Shown piece after piece: positions 1 through 10,530 of a stretch of DNA of 64,000 nt (positions are counted from its first letter, which is position 1; each line of letters opens with the position of its first letter). This DNA comes from Hanleya hanleyi (lineage: Eukaryota > Mollusca > Polyplacophora > Lepidopleurida > Hanleyidae), in NCBI GenBank assembly GCA_036873755.1, contig JAVTVY010025077.1, forward strand, positions 1-64,000, in the 5' to 3' direction. The notes below the pieces were generated by a model, which did not search any database, was not told where the DNA came from, and saw only the letters and a program-made list of their open reading frames with translations. The position numbers were made by a program, and so were the translations under genes.

Positions 1-153
1 GAAACCTTTACACTGCGCGCGCCGGGGTCAAAGGTCAGTTCCGGTGACCTTTAGCGACGTACACCAAACAGAAGCGAGTATTTAAAATCCGTCACAGAGC
101 TCTCGTCCAATCAGAAGCGAGTATTTTGACCCAGTGCATTATTGGACATATCC

Positions 154-207
154 AAGATGGCGGTTCCAAAATGACGGATCCAACATGGCGGCTCCAAAAT
201 GGCGGCG
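154..207 (+). promoter_or_regulatory. Cluster of YY1-like sites upstream of the zinc-finger gene
   Basis: Three ATGGCGG cores (AAGATGGCGG at 154, ACATGGCGGC at 183, AAATGGCGGC at 196) lie within about 50 bp, some 140-190 bp upstream of the TATA box at 346. The core matches the known YY1 consensus (AAnATGGCGGC). Function is inferred from the motif only. Confidence 0.4.
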
Positions 208-345
208 TATGAGAGCTTCTGGACATGGACCTGATAGAAGTCTGGAATGGTGGAACATTCGTAAACATTCGGGCACTTTTACATCCGGGGATTTTTACAT
301 CCGAAGAGACACGGAAGTGCCCGAACATGATATCAGCTAGCGTGC

Positions 346-398
346 TATAAAAGGAAAGCGGTCTGGCCGTTTCATCAGACACTCTGTCAACCACCAAG
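346..398 (+). promoter_or_regulatory. TATA-initiator core promoter and 5' leader of the first zinc-finger gene
   Basis: TATAAAAG occupies 346-353. A TCAGAC initiator-like sequence puts a likely start at A377, 31 bp from the TATA box. A short leader then runs to the ATG at 399. The block is repeated almost base for base before the second gene copy (1479-1531), which supports functional constraint or recent duplication. Confidence 0.65.
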
Positions 399-1313
399 AT
401 GTTCACTTGTCCTACGTGCTCGAAATCATTCACTCGTCTGCACGACTTGCGCCGCCATGAGGCTACCAAGCACGAAGGAACCGCCCGGTATAACTGTACG
501 ATATGTACACTGTCGTTTCAACGCCCGGATCATTTACAGCGCCACACACGTGCACGCCATGAAGTACCCAAGCGTCCATGCGAAGAATGTGGTCGGCTTT
601 TCAAACTGACCAGTCAGTTGCTGCGACACCAACGCACACGACACCCTGTTCCGCAGCCACGTTTGCAGATAGAAGAGCCCGTAGGCATCAATATCGAAAC
701 AGGGGGAACTCCCACCCATCGCACGAGGGCCGATGATGATGTCGCCCTAATTCAACAGTCAAATTCCGACGACAAGACCTTGGGCCAGATTTTGTACGAC
801 GTGGAGGGCAAAGTACACTTCGTGGACGAAGCCATAAATGTTCCCAGCGATCTGTTACACGAAGACCACCCAGTGAGTGACATTTATCGGCGCCATTGGC
901 CCATGATCCGGCACTGTTTCTACCGTCATCGCCCTATTCAAGATATCTACAATTTCCGACTGACCGACCTCGCCTGTCTACGTAGCTACGTAGAAGCCAT
1001 CTTCAAAGATCAAACTACGGCCTTCAAATTGAATCTGGCGTTTGGTTATGTGCTGCAGCATAAAGAGACAGTCCAAGTCCGATATTTTTACCCGAGCAGT
1101 AACATCCGGGTATTTGACCAACCGTTTACCATCATTAACCGAGTGTCGCTAGAGACGATGCTGGAGAAACTGGACACCGTGGATCCCTTGGAATGGGGCC
1201 AACAACAACGCCCCAACACCAAGTGGACAGTGGAGAGTGTGACCAATGTTACGTTTTTCGTTACCAAGCTGACCGACCACTCCCATCGGCTGAATGCGTC
1301 ACTCATGCACTGA
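399..1313 (+). CDS. C2H2 zinc-finger protein with Polinton PolB-like N-terminal region (truncated)
   Basis: A 304-codon open frame starts 22 bp after the likely transcription start. Three C2H2 fingers of the form C-x2-C-x12-H-x4-H are visible at residues 4-25, 33-54 and 61-82. An acidic, variable linker follows. From about residue 158 there is a conserved-looking block containing RRHWPMIRHCFYRH, a NFRLTDL motif, LAFGYVLQHKET, QQRPNTKW and TNVTFFVTKL. From family knowledge I read this block as the region preceding the catalytic part of DNA polymerase B in zinc-finger-bearing Polinton/adintovirus-type elements. No exonuclease or polymerase motifs are present, so this ORF ends early relative to such proteins and cannot be a working polymerase. 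The recognition is from memory of the family, not from a search. It could also be an element-encoded regulator keeping only the DNA-binding part. Confidence 0.65.
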   Translation: MFTCPTCSKSFTRLHDLRRHEATKHEGTARYNCTICTLSFQRPDHLQRHTRARHEVPKRPCEECGRLFKLTSQLLRHQRTRHPVPQPRLQIEEPVGINIETGGTPTHRTRADDDVALIQQSNSDDKTLGQILYDVEGKVHFVDEAINVPSDLLHEDHPVSDIYRRHWPMIRHCFYRHRPIQDIYNFRLTDLACLRSYVEAIFKDQTTAFKLNLAFGYVLQHKETVQVRYFYPSSNIRVFDQPFTIINRVSLETMLEKLDTVDPLEWGQQQRPNTKWTVESVTNVTFFVTKLTDHSHRLNASLMH

Positions 1314-1478
1314 TGAATACCATAACATGCCGTACATACTCTATATGTCTACATGTTGATCGTTGACGGTACGGAGGTGACCGAAGAGACACGGATGTTA
1401 CCGAAGATGTCAAGGCTCGGCCCTCGACTTGGGGATAGTTGAACTGAGTGTGCTAAAATAGATCACCAGCTAGCGTGC

Positions 1479-1531
1479 TATAAAAGGGAAGCGGCCTGGA
1501 CGTTTCATCAGACACTCTGTCAACCACCAAG
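1479..1531 (+). promoter_or_regulatory. TATA-initiator promoter of the second zinc-finger gene copy
   Basis: TATAAAAG at 1479-1486 and a TCAGAC initiator with A1510 give a 31-bp spacing, identical to the first copy. The leader sequence up to the ATG at 1532 is nearly the same as at 376-398, ending in CAACCACCAAG. Confidence 0.65.
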
Positions 1532-2454
1532 ATGTTCACTTGCACAACTTGCCAGAAGCTGTTTACTCGTCTAGATAAGTTACGACGCCACGAGGCCTCC
1601 ATCCACAACGATGCCCGGTATACTTGTATAATCTGCGCACGGTCATTCAATCGGAAGGATCATTTACTGCGTCATGAGAGGGTACTTCACGCGGGTGCGA
1701 CGGTACTATGTAATGATTGTGGTCGACTCTTCAAACGACCCAGTCGGTTTAGACAGCACCAACGTTTGATGCATGCCCCGTCTCTACGGTTTGGGCGACA
1801 ACTTTCCACTAAAGAGGGGCCGCGGAAGGTCAGACCCAGTGAAGATGAACCCGGAGAGACGAACGCCACTGGTGATGCGATGACGAAGAGCCTGCCTATA
1901 CCCACGGTCCAGGAGGGCCTGGATATCCAGCCGGACCCCACCGTTACGGTTTCGAGTCATACGCCTGATAACATCGAACATTTTCTGGACGAGCCCATAA
2001 ATGTTCCTAGCGATCTCTTACAGGGCGCCCATCCAGTGAGTGACATCTATCGGCGCCATTGGACCATGATACGGCACTGTTTCTACCGTCATCGCCCTAT
2101 TCAAGATATATACAATTTCGACTGACCGACCTCGCCCGTCTAGGCAGCTACGTGGAAGCCATCTTCAATGACCAAGCAACGTCCTTCAAATTAAATCTGG
2201 CGTTTGGTTATGTGCTGCAGCATAAGGAGACAGATCAAGTCCGATACTTTTACCCGAGCAGTAACATCCGGGTATTTGACCAACCGTTTACCATCATTAA
2301 CCGGGCGTCGCTAGAGACGATGTTGGAGAACCTGGCCAACGTGGATCCCTTGGAATGGGCCCAACAACAACGCCCCAACACCAAGTGGAAAGTGGAGAGG
2401 GTAACCAATGTTACGTTCTTCGTGACCAAGCTGACCGACCAACCCATCGGATGA
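1532..2454 (+). pseudogene. Second tandem copy of the zinc-finger/PolB-like gene, frameshifted
   Basis: This copy opens with the same MFTC start and three C2H2 fingers (about residues 4-25, 32-53, 60-81) as the gene at 399. It then has a linker that differs strongly in sequence, followed by the same HPVSDIYRRHW block. The first frame stops at 2125. Relative to copy 1, one base is missing in the AATTTC-GACTG stretch near 2118, and the homologous reading continues in another frame (2059-2454) through LAFGYVLQHKET and QQRPNTKW to a stop at 2454. The linker divergence beside near-identical ends suggests either fast evolution of the linker or gene conversion of the flanks. It is non-functional as one protein unless frameshifting occurs. 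Confidence 0.65.
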
Positions 2455-3061
2455 ATGTATTCATCCAGGCACTGATAGATTCTCAGAATGCGCAAACAAC
2501 TATCTGAGGATATGTTGCCTCAACGGTATCCTGGCTTGACCAACGGTGATTAGAATAAACGATTCAGAGCGAACATGGCCGAAGATGGAACTTTCTGAAA
2601 TGAAGACTTCTGATTGGACAAGAATACATCTAACGGACAGGAACGAATATGACAGATGCAAATGGTGGCCTCTGATTGGACAAGTCTTCTTGAATTGTAA
2701 CACCAAGTGGATAGTGGAGATAATGACCAATGTTGCGTTCTTCGTGGTTAAACTGACCACCACCTCCATCGGATGAAAGTATTCATCCATGCACTGATAG
2801 ATACTCAGAATGCGCAAAAACTATCTGAGGATATGTTGCCTCAACGGTATCCTGGCCTGCCCGACGATGATTAGAATAAACGGTTCAGATGGCGCTTTCT
2901 GAAATGGAGACTTCTGATTGACAAGAATACATCTAACGGACAGCAACGAATATGAAACATGCAAATGGTGGCCTCTGATTGGATAAGAATCTTCTTGAAT
3001 TGTAAATATACCCAACGCGGCTCCCCCAGCGTGGGTGTGATGTAACATTGGGAAAAATAAA
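2379..3061 (+). repeat. Tandem 320-bp repeats of the gene 3' end, with AATAAA signal
   Basis: The last coding part and downstream sequence of the broken copy (from the CACCAAGTGG motif at 2380) recurs at 2701, giving two diverged units of about 320 bp that share TCAGAATGCGCAAA and TATGTTGCCTCAACGG. The second unit runs into CAACGCGGCTCCCCCAGC and an AATAAA at 3056-3061. The same 3' segment appears at 58790-59053, so it looks like a common 3' untranslated region of this element family. Confidence 0.6.
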
Positions 3062-3339
3062 ATATATGAAAAAACTTCTTGTTGTTGTTGTTCTCTCATG
3101 TGTCATCCTTGTTGTTGTTGTTGTTCTCTCTCTCTGGTCTATATCATGGCGTTATGTTAGAGTGTTAAGGTGTAACGACGGGCGTTGACGGGCATCACCG
3201 CATTACGAAGATTTAGTGACAATTCCATGGAATATCAGAGCTTCTGAGGTATTTCACCAGGGCGTTGAAGCATTAAGAATGGTGTTGGTGGGCGTTGCTA
3301 CAAGATGACACCTCACACGGTCCATTTGGACCGCGGATG

Positions 3340-4440
3340 GTCCATCTCTACACTAAATAACATCCTTCACTGCTAAAAAAGGCCCACTTTCGCTACAACT
3401 TGTACTAATGACGTCACCAATGACGTCACAGATGCTATAAATATCCCTGAAATCAGGGTCTATACTCCGAGAGCTACAACATGATACCCTACACGACGCA
3501 TTCGCAACGCGGATGGTCCATCTCTACACCAAATACCTTCCTGCACTGCCCCAAAGGGCTCACTTTCGCTAATACTCCTACTGATGACGTCATCGATGAC
3601 GTCACAGATGCTTCGAACATGCCTCAATTCGGAATGTACACCCCGAGAGCTACAAAATGACACCTCACACGACGCATTCGGACTAAGGATGGTGCATCTC
3701 TACACCAAACTCACCTCACGCACCCACAAAATGTCCACTTTCGCTACTACTCGTACCGATGACGTCATCAATGACGTCACAGATGACGCGGACACCCCTC
3801 AAATCGGAATGTACATCCCGAGAACTACAAGATGACACCTTCCAGGACGCATTCGAACCGTGAATAGCCCATCTCGACCCCAAATACCTTCATGTACTGC
3901 CAGAAAATGTCCACTTTCGCTACTACTCGTACCGATGACGTCACAGATGACGCGAACATCCCGCAAATCGGAATGTACACCCCGAGAACTACAAGATGAC
4001 ACATTCGAGGACGCATTCGAACCGTAAATAGCCCATCTCGATCCCAAATACCTTCATGTACTGCCCGAAAATGTCCACTTTCGCTACTACTCGTACCGAT
4101 GACGTCACCGATGACGTCACAGATGACGCGAACATCCCTCAAATCGGAATGTACACCCCGAGAACTACAAGATGACACCTTCCAGGACGCATTCGAACCG
4201 TGAACAGCCCATCTCGACCCCAAATACCTTCATGTACTGCCCGAAAATGTCCACTTTCGCTACTACTCGTACCGATGACGTCACCGATGATGTCACAGAT
4301 GACGCGAACATCCCTCAAATCGGAGTGTACACCCCGAGAACTACAAGATGACACCTTTCAGGACGCATTCGAACCGTGATTAGCCCATCTCGACCCCAAA
4401 TAACTTCCTTCGCTGCCCCAAAATGGCCACTTTACTTACT
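3340..4440. repeat. Subterminal tandem array with CRE palindromes (about 6 units)
   Basis: Units of about 164-176 bp carry CACTTTCGCTACTACTC followed by one or two TGACGTCA palindromes (CRE/ATF sites), CCGAGA-CTACAA and CATCTCGACCCCAAATA. Anchor copies of CACTTTCGCT lie near 3393, 3562, 3736, 3912, 4076 and 4252. Spacings alternate between 176 and 164, the difference being one 12-bp GATGACGTCACC. The same units, reversed, occur at 22800-23280. Short ORFs here on either strand are by-products of the repeat. Confidence 0.75.
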
Positions 4441-4560
4441 ACAACCAACTGCGCATGCGCAGATTAACGCGACATGCATTCAAAAACACACCATTCTGAC
4501 TCTACCCCACACAAGCTTCACTTTGACACCTCACACGACCCTCTACCTCAAAATAAAATT
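4441..4560. repeat. Single NRF1-site subterminal unit
   Basis: CTGCGCATGCGCAG at 4449-4462 followed by AAGCTTCACTTTGACACCTCACACGACC-type sequence marks one unit of the second kind of arm repeat, as at 7121-7440 and 11370-12640. Confidence 0.6.
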
Positions 4561-5589
4561 TTTGTTTACAGTTCAAAACAACTTTCCCATCCGAAGGACG
4601 GGTTTTACTTCACATTTTTTTGTTTTGTTTTGAAATTTTTTTTTTGAAATGTACAAACTTTTACGTGAAGACAATATTCTTTATATATGTGTACTTCCTA
4701 TTTCCCGCAGGAATTTATGCAATATCAATTCTTTCCGCAATAAACTTACAATTTTACTGGCAATGAAATTCTCCGTGTCAATTTGAGGTGGATATGAAAA
4801 CGTACTGACTCACACGTGCAATGGCAACAATTCGCTACAGTGTAATGAAATGTGTTCATTTTTTAGGCGCCCGTGGTTTTATTAATATGCACACACATAT
4901 GCTTTTCTAATAGTTCACTGGCTGAACCGCGAGGCGGGAGAAAAAATATTAAACTAATTTCGTCTCGCGAGGCCAAATCCTCAGTGTGTGTGTGCGGCGA
5001 ACGCAAACCAACAACTCACCAGTTTTACCGGACAGGCAAATGAATTGCATGTTATTTTGACTCGATTCATACGCTCGACTCTTCAAAATGGACTTGAAGG
5101 AGACGTTATGCGGGAACTGAAATCAATTTCTTGAAACGTTTGCTCACCGTGAGCAACAAGAGAGCTAACAGGCAATTGAGGCCGTTAGCTCAGCTGATAT
5201 GTGGATGGAAATATCTGTGAATTTCGAAAAAATGCGTGACAAGCCAAGAAACAGAAAACCGCTGGGATGTGAACACCAAACCAGGGAACATCTATGTGCC
5301 GCTGACCAAAATCATTAGCTTCATAGTTTAGTGCGTAAAGGTGTTTTGTACAATACATTGAATTGAATTGAATTTCATCCACGTGGTATACTGGACACCG
5401 GATTTACCGATGAAAATATCTGAATTTCGATTAGCATACAAATGCATGGTGTGTTATATCCCACCTAGGAAAAAAACAGCCCCCCAGATATGCATCAAAC
5501 GTCCGGGAGTATGGAATATATAGGTATACATCTGGACTAAACTTCTTTTATCAGGTAAGCTACACTTTAGTACTATACTTGCATGTCAT

Positions 5590-5594
<5 letters not shown>
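4561..5594. other. Unassigned AT-rich DNA
   Basis: I see no gene, recognisable repeat family or convincing ORF between the NRF1-site unit and the (GA)n tract. It interrupts the terminal arm of element 1 and so is probably inserted DNA. Confidence 0.4.

Positions 5595-5641
<47 letters not shown>
5595..5641. repeat. (GA)n microsatellite
   Basis: An uninterrupted GA dinucleotide run of about 47 bp. Confidence 0.95.
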
Positions 5642-5644
<3 letters not shown>

Positions 5645-5713
5645 ATTTCAATCTCATGATCTGCCAATTTTCGAGATGAAAATTTTTTCTTGACGAAATA
5701 GAAATGAACGCGA

Positions 5714-6788
5714 ATCTATATTCTACAAAACATTTTTTCTTGACGAAATAGAAATGAACGCGAATCTATATTCTACAAAACACCAGAAAATATTAGCGTA
5801 GGTGAATTTTTTAGACTGTTTTGTGCTTTCATCGAAAGTGAAAACACATGTCGAAAAGTGTGTAGCAGTGTCGATATAAATCTTCAACCTAGATGTGAAA
5901 ATAGATACCGGGGCATAAATTAGAGAGAGCATTTCAGTACACCTCAAAAAATGAAACCTGGACGGTATCCTTCATCTCGAGGGGTGCGCAAGTTCGATTC
6001 TTGCTTTCATTATGTGAGTATGTGTTGGACATGTGATCTTTAAATTTTATTATCACCAGACTAGCAGGGTAGGATGTGGGTTTCAGGAGTTCACCGGGTG
6101 TGACAATTTCTTTATAATGATTTGTGATAAAAGCGGGTAAAACCTAATGTCAAAATCTCCTTGAAGGTCACGGAGATGTCGATTTATTGCTGATCAGCTG
6201 ATTTCCAGGACAGACAGACATTATTTCGGCTCTTTTCTCTTCGAAATTCTTACTATATTCTACAAAACATTTTTTCTTGACGAAATAGAAATGAACGCGA
6301 ATCTATATTCTACAAAACACCAGAAAATATTAGCGTAGGTGAATTTTTTAGACTGTTTTGTGCTTTCATCGAAAGTGAAAACACATGTCGAAAAGTGTGT
6401 AGCAGTGTCGATATAAATCTTCAACCTAGATGTGAAAATAGATACCGGGGCATAAATTAGAGAGAGCATTTCAGTACACCTCAAAAAATGAAACATGGAC
6501 GGTATCCTTCATCTCGAGGGGTGCGCAAGTTCGATTCTTGCTTTCATTATGTGAGTATGTGTTGGACATGTGATCTTTAAATTTTATTATCACCAGACTA
6601 GCAGGGTAGGATGTGGGTTTCAGGAGTTCACCGGGTGTGACAATTTCTTTATAATGATTTGTGATAAAAGCGGGTAAAACCTAATGTCAAAATCTCCTTG
6701 AAGGTCACGGAGATGTCGATTTATTGCTGATCAGCTGATTTCCAGGACAGACAGACATTATTTCGGCTCTTTTCTCTTCGAAATTCTT
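5714..6788. repeat. Near-identical 538-bp tandem duplication
   Basis: The block starting CTATATTCTACAAAACA at about 5714 recurs at about 6252 and matches base for base over some 530 bp, with very few differences (for example ACCTGG near 5956 versus ACATGG near 6492, and a one-base indel). Each copy holds AGTTCGATTC (5991 and 6528), which resembles a tRNA B-box. The unit could therefore be a tRNA-derived SINE or contain one. The minus-strand ORFs in both copies (5723-5947 and 6260-6496) are the same shadow frame. Confidence 0.8.
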
Positions 6789-6969
6789 GTAATTTGCTCA
6801 ATACAAATAAATATTTAAATTGACTCTGAGTTTTCTGTTGGCATTATTTCAGCAATATTATGCACTAATGGGTTTTATCATTCTTTTCCATTCATGGAAT
6901 TTTTACAGTTCCACAGTGTCACAAAACAACAATAATGCCATGATGTCACAATAAGACGTTACAAAGACA

Positions 6970-7120
6970 ATTTCTGCTGTATACAATGGTATAAGGCACC
7001 TGTATACAAACAATGGTATAAGGCACCTGTATACCATGGTATAAGGCACATGTATACAATGGTCAGATGTACCTGTATACAATGGTATAAGGCACCTGTA
7101 TACAATGGTATAAGGCACCT
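6970..7120. repeat. Short minisatellite, unit about 27-30 bp
   Basis: Repeated ATGGTATAAGGCACCTGTAT motifs, about five to six imperfect units, directly before the NRF1-site repeats of the element 1 arm. Confidence 0.8.
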
Positions 7121-7540
7121 GAACTCGACCCCATCGGTCCACTAGGGGCTCCCCTAGCTCCAAAAAGGCTATTTTCATACCCTTGGGCCACCGCGCATGC
7201 GCAGAAGGCCGATATTTCAACCCCACACCCAGCCCATTAGATGCCCCCTCACCTAAGCTTCACTTTGATACCTCACTCGACCCCATCGGTACACTAGGGG
7301 CTCCCCTAGCTCCAAAAAGGCTATTTTCATACCCTTCGGTCACCGCGCATGCGCAGAATGCCGATATTTCAACCCCACACCTAGCCCATTAGATGCCCCT
7401 TCACCTAAGCTTCACTTTGATACCTCACTCGACCCAATCGGACCATTTTATCTAGGGACTACTTTTTCTCCGCGGAAGCTTTTCCCGAGACCGAATTACC
7501 GCCAAAACCACGGCCAAACCGCATCACCGCGGATGAATAC
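7121..7540. repeat. NRF1-site terminal repeats and outer end of element 1
   Basis: Two units of 153 bp begin at 7124 and 7277 with CTCGACCCCATCGGT. Each contains CCGCGCATGCGCAG (7191 and 7344) and AAGCTTCACTTTGATACCTC. A shorter third unit then runs to ACCGCATCACCGCGGATGAA, which resembles the outer end of the 8.9-12.8 kb element. Confidence 0.65.
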
Positions 7541-7595
7541 ATTTTTTTTTTTTTTTTTTGCCGGAACTTTTTTTTTTTCTATGCACTCATTGATC

Positions 7596-7760
7596 GCGGC
7601 CATCTTGTACCCACCTCCCACATGGCGGCCATCTTGTACCCACCTCCCACATGGCGGCCATCTTGTACCCACCTCCCACACATCACGCATGCGCACACCC
7701 CCAATAACCCCCCAATGCCCATACACTTATGACGTCACACCAGGTTCTGCGCATGCGCAG
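7596..7760. repeat. 29-bp triplicate with paired YY1-like sites, then NRF1-like sites
   Basis: GCGGCCATCTTGTACCCACC recurs with an exact 29-bp period at 7596, 7625 and 7654. Each junction forms ATGGCGGCCATCTTG, two opposed YY1-like cores. CGCATGCGCA-type palindromes follow at about 7688 and 7749. The A/T tract at 7540-7580 is homopolymeric. Confidence 0.75.
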
Positions 7761-8111
7761 TGGGGGGGTATTCCGCCAATTTACGCGCTACATACTACTT
7801 ACGTGGACTGCACCTTTTGTAACAGAAGACAAATCATTTCACTCCGCACTCTGATATACGGTACATGACCCAAGCTTAACTCTGCAACAACTGGGCGTTT
7901 AAGTCACTATTCATGTCTCATCGGACAGCTATCTGAAATGGAAGCGCCATAAAAATTTTGTGGCGACGCACATGGACACTGAAAACCATTAAAGAGATGT
8001 AAATGTATTTCCACACGAAAAACCTGAAATTTACTGAACATGTTATCGTTTATCTGTTTCGTGTAGTCTCAAAATTGCAAAATATCAAGTTGGTGATCGT
8101 CAATGTGAATA

Positions 8112-8740
8112 TGAATTACAGTGTGACCTACATGCTCGTCGACATATATCTATGAAAATGAAACGGTTCCTCTCTCTCGTCGACTTTACAATATAAGTGG
8201 TAATTACAATTTCGACATCGTAAACTATCCTTTTCTGGATAGTACTATAATAGAGAGATTTGCATATGGCGTATACATCTGCTAGATCCTGAGGGTTGCT
8301 CGGGGAAACTTGCAAAACAGGGTATCCATGCGCCTCCACCCAAACTTTATCAAATGGATGATGGCGAATTACGAGCGTAGTGTGCAAGATCGTTGGCGTT
8401 ATGTTTCGTAACTTCTATCTAATTCCACTTAACCTGAGTTTAGGGTCCGTATGAAACACATTACAGGCGTCTGGTCCGTCATCCATAATTCAGCCGTCGT
8501 CCATTAGAGAATACCCGCGTCCATAATCCAAGCCATGTACCTCAATATCTTCATGTCGTACATATGAACAGTCTCAATCGAAGCGTGACTGAGTTACATC
8601 GTTATGGATATAAGAATACTAATTTGCGATACGGATTTCATATTTGGAACATCATGGTGTTCGGTCTTGCAGGACACCGGCCTATGTTGATGTAACTTAT
8701 GATTTTGTTGATTTGGCGCTAATACTGTTTTACGAGAGTA
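8112..8740 (+). mobile_element. PLE family 1, copy 1 (5'-truncated, decayed)
   Basis: From about 8135 to 8740 the plus strand matches the C-terminal RT and 3' tail of the copy at 56646-58232: ATTTCGACATCGTAAACTATCC, the GCGCCTCCAC..AAACTTTATCAAAT stretch, TTTCGTAACTT and the tail up to CTAATACTGTT. Several deletions break any frame. At 8462-8531 a piece of the element's own 3' end lies in reverse orientation (CGTCTGGTCCGTCATCCATA), indicating a rearranged insertion. Confidence 0.65.
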
Positions 8741-9060
8741 GCAGGGAGCATGCAGATACAGTCACATTTCGTAACTCTTTATGCACTTTTGTGATTTTTG
8801 GCAAATTCCGGCAAATCTCCCCTGATTCGAACATTTGCATATTAAATCTATACTTGACCACTGAGGCCGCAATGGATTGCATCAGCATTGGCTGGGTGCC
8901 AAGGTTTGACCACTATACTTCCGGCGACCTTTGACCTTGCGTTCTTCCGCAGTGATGCGGTCTGGCGGTGATGCGGTCTGCTTCCGCAGACAGAAAATAG
9001 TCCCGTGGGTTGACTTCCAACGTTAATATAAACGGGGAATGCATAAAAAGAGTATGGGAA

Positions 9061-10140
9061 TAGACGTTTTAGGACCGAGGTGGGTCCCTATTGGACCGAT
9101 TGGGTCGAGTGAGGTATCAATGTGAAGCATATGTGATGGAGCATCTGATGGCCTGTGTGAGGTTGACATATCGTAATTCTGCGCATGCGCGGTAGACAAA
9201 GTGTATGAAAATAGGGGTTTTGCGGTCGAGGCGGGCCACTAATGGTCCGATTGAGTCGAATGAGGTATCAATGTGAAGCATATGTGAGAGGGCATCCGAT
9301 GGGCCGGGTGTGAGTTTGGGATATCGTCATTCTACGCATGCGCTGTAGACAAAGGGTATGGAAATAGACGTTTTGGGATCTAGGTGAGTCCCTAATTGGC
9401 CGATGGAATCGTATGAGGTATCAATGTGAAGCATTCTTAAAGGAGCATCCGACGAGGTGGGTGAGACGTGAAACTGTCGTCATTCGGCGCATGGGCAGTA
9501 GACAAAATGTATGGAAACAGACGTTTTGGGGTCTAGGTGGGTCCCTGGTGGTACGATGGAGTCGTATGAAGTATCAGTGTGAAGCATTCGTAAAGGAGCA
9601 TCCGACGAGGTGGGTGAGACGTGAAACTGACGTCATTCGGTGCATGGGCAGTAGACAAAGTGTATGGAAATAGACGTTTTGGGGTCTAGGTGGGTCCCTG
9701 GTGGTCCGATAGAGTCGAGTGAGGTATCAATGTAAAGCAGTCCTGAAGGAGCATCCGCCTGGACTAGTGTGTCGTCCGTGTTCAACATTCTGCGCATGCG
9801 CAGACAGGGAATTGTGGGAAAATGGTATTGCAAGGAACGTTTTGGGATCTAGGTGGACTACTATTGGTCCGATGGAGTCGTATGAGTTATCGATGTGAAG
9901 CAGTCGCGAGGGAGCATCCGACTGGGTGGATGTGGGGTTGAAATATCGTCATTCTGCGCATGCGCGGTAGTATATGGAAATAGATATTTTGCGGTCGAGG
10001 TGGGCCAATATTGGTCCGATGGTGTCGTATGAGGTCTCGTGGAGAAGCATCCGACTGGACTAATGTATCGTCCGTGTTCAATAGTCTGCGCATGCGCAGT
10101 CTCGTCGTAGTATAGAAAGCAGGCATTTTGGGGGTGCGTG
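9061..10140. repeat. Left arm NRF1-site tandem units of element A
   Basis: Units of roughly 150-180 bp begin with TAGACGTTTTGGGGTCTAGG-like sequence and carry GAGGTATCAATGTGAAGCA plus CTGCGCATGCGC-type palindromes (near 9180, 9336, 9789, 9953 and 10086; degenerate at 9487 and 9640). ORFs across this region are repeat shadows. Confidence 0.75.
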
Positions 10141-10179
10141 GGGTGTGTTTGAGGTACTAAACCACTATGGGTCCGAATG

Positions 10180-10472
10180 TGTCGTGGGAGGTGTTACTTT
10201 GTAGCTCTCGGGGTGTAGACCACGACATGAGGGATGTACACGTCACCTGTGACGTCATCGGTGACGTCAGCAGTGGGAGTAGTAGCGAAAGCGAGAGTTT
10301 CGGAGGTGCAATGGTGTGCGTTGAAAGTAGATAACGGCCTATTTTTCCATCCAGCTACCTGGTAGAGTTACCTATGAGTGTGAGTGTATGCGCGCGTGTG
10401 TGTCAGTGAGCGAATGAGGTAGTGAGTGAGTGAGGTAGTGAGTGAGTGAGGTAGTGAGTGAGTGAGTTGTCA
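10180..10472. repeat. CRE unit and (TGAG)n array of element A left arm
   Basis: GTGACGTCATCGGTGACGTC near 10248-10268 gives a pair of CRE-like sites. CCAGCTACCTGGTAGAGTTACC and a TGAG-rich array (10410-10470) follow, ending at the TATA box. All parts recur inverted at 10956-11240. Confidence 0.75.
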
Positions 10473-10530
10473 TATAAGATCGTTTGTTTTCCATTAGCCT
10501 CAGTCTGTATCCACCCTCTGACCGGGTACC
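10473..10530 (+). promoter_or_regulatory. TATA-initiator promoter of the zinc-finger/ATPase gene
   Basis: TATAAGA at 10473-10479 is followed 29 bp later by a CTCAGTCTG initiator (A10502) and a short leader to the ATG at 10531. Closely similar sequence (TATAAAG, then TTAGCCTCAGGCTGTATCC) is found at 55621-55660 and, inverted, at 59387-59425. Confidence 0.6.

Larger units (their letters stand above)
1..7540. mobile_element. Polinton/adintovirus-like element 1 (left end outside window)
   Basis: This stretch reads as the internal part and one terminal arm of a Polinton-type DNA element. Its genes (zinc-finger/PolB-like ORFs) lie at 399-2454 and a shared 3' untranslated segment with AATAAA ends near 3061. 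GGCGTT-type repeats follow, then tandem CRE-bearing units (3340-4440) and NRF1-site units (4441-4550 and 7121-7540). The same order of parts recurs in reverse around the elements at 8.9-12.8 kb and 53.4-61.2 kb. The last stretch, with GCATCACCGCGGATGAATAC near 7520-7540, resembles the outer end of the 8.9-12.8 kb element. About 2.5 kb of unrelated DNA (4560-7120) interrupts the arm. Polinton assignment is inference from gene content and long inverted arms; no integrase or capsid gene is visible. Confidence 0.55.

Noticed and set aside
3799..4354. Overlapping minus-strand serine/arginine-rich frames
   Set aside because: Shadows of the CRE-unit tandem repeat; the frames repeat with the unit.
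5991..6537. tRNA genes at the two AGTTCGATTC sites
   Set aside because: No cloverleaf could be drawn around either site; only a B-box-like word is present.
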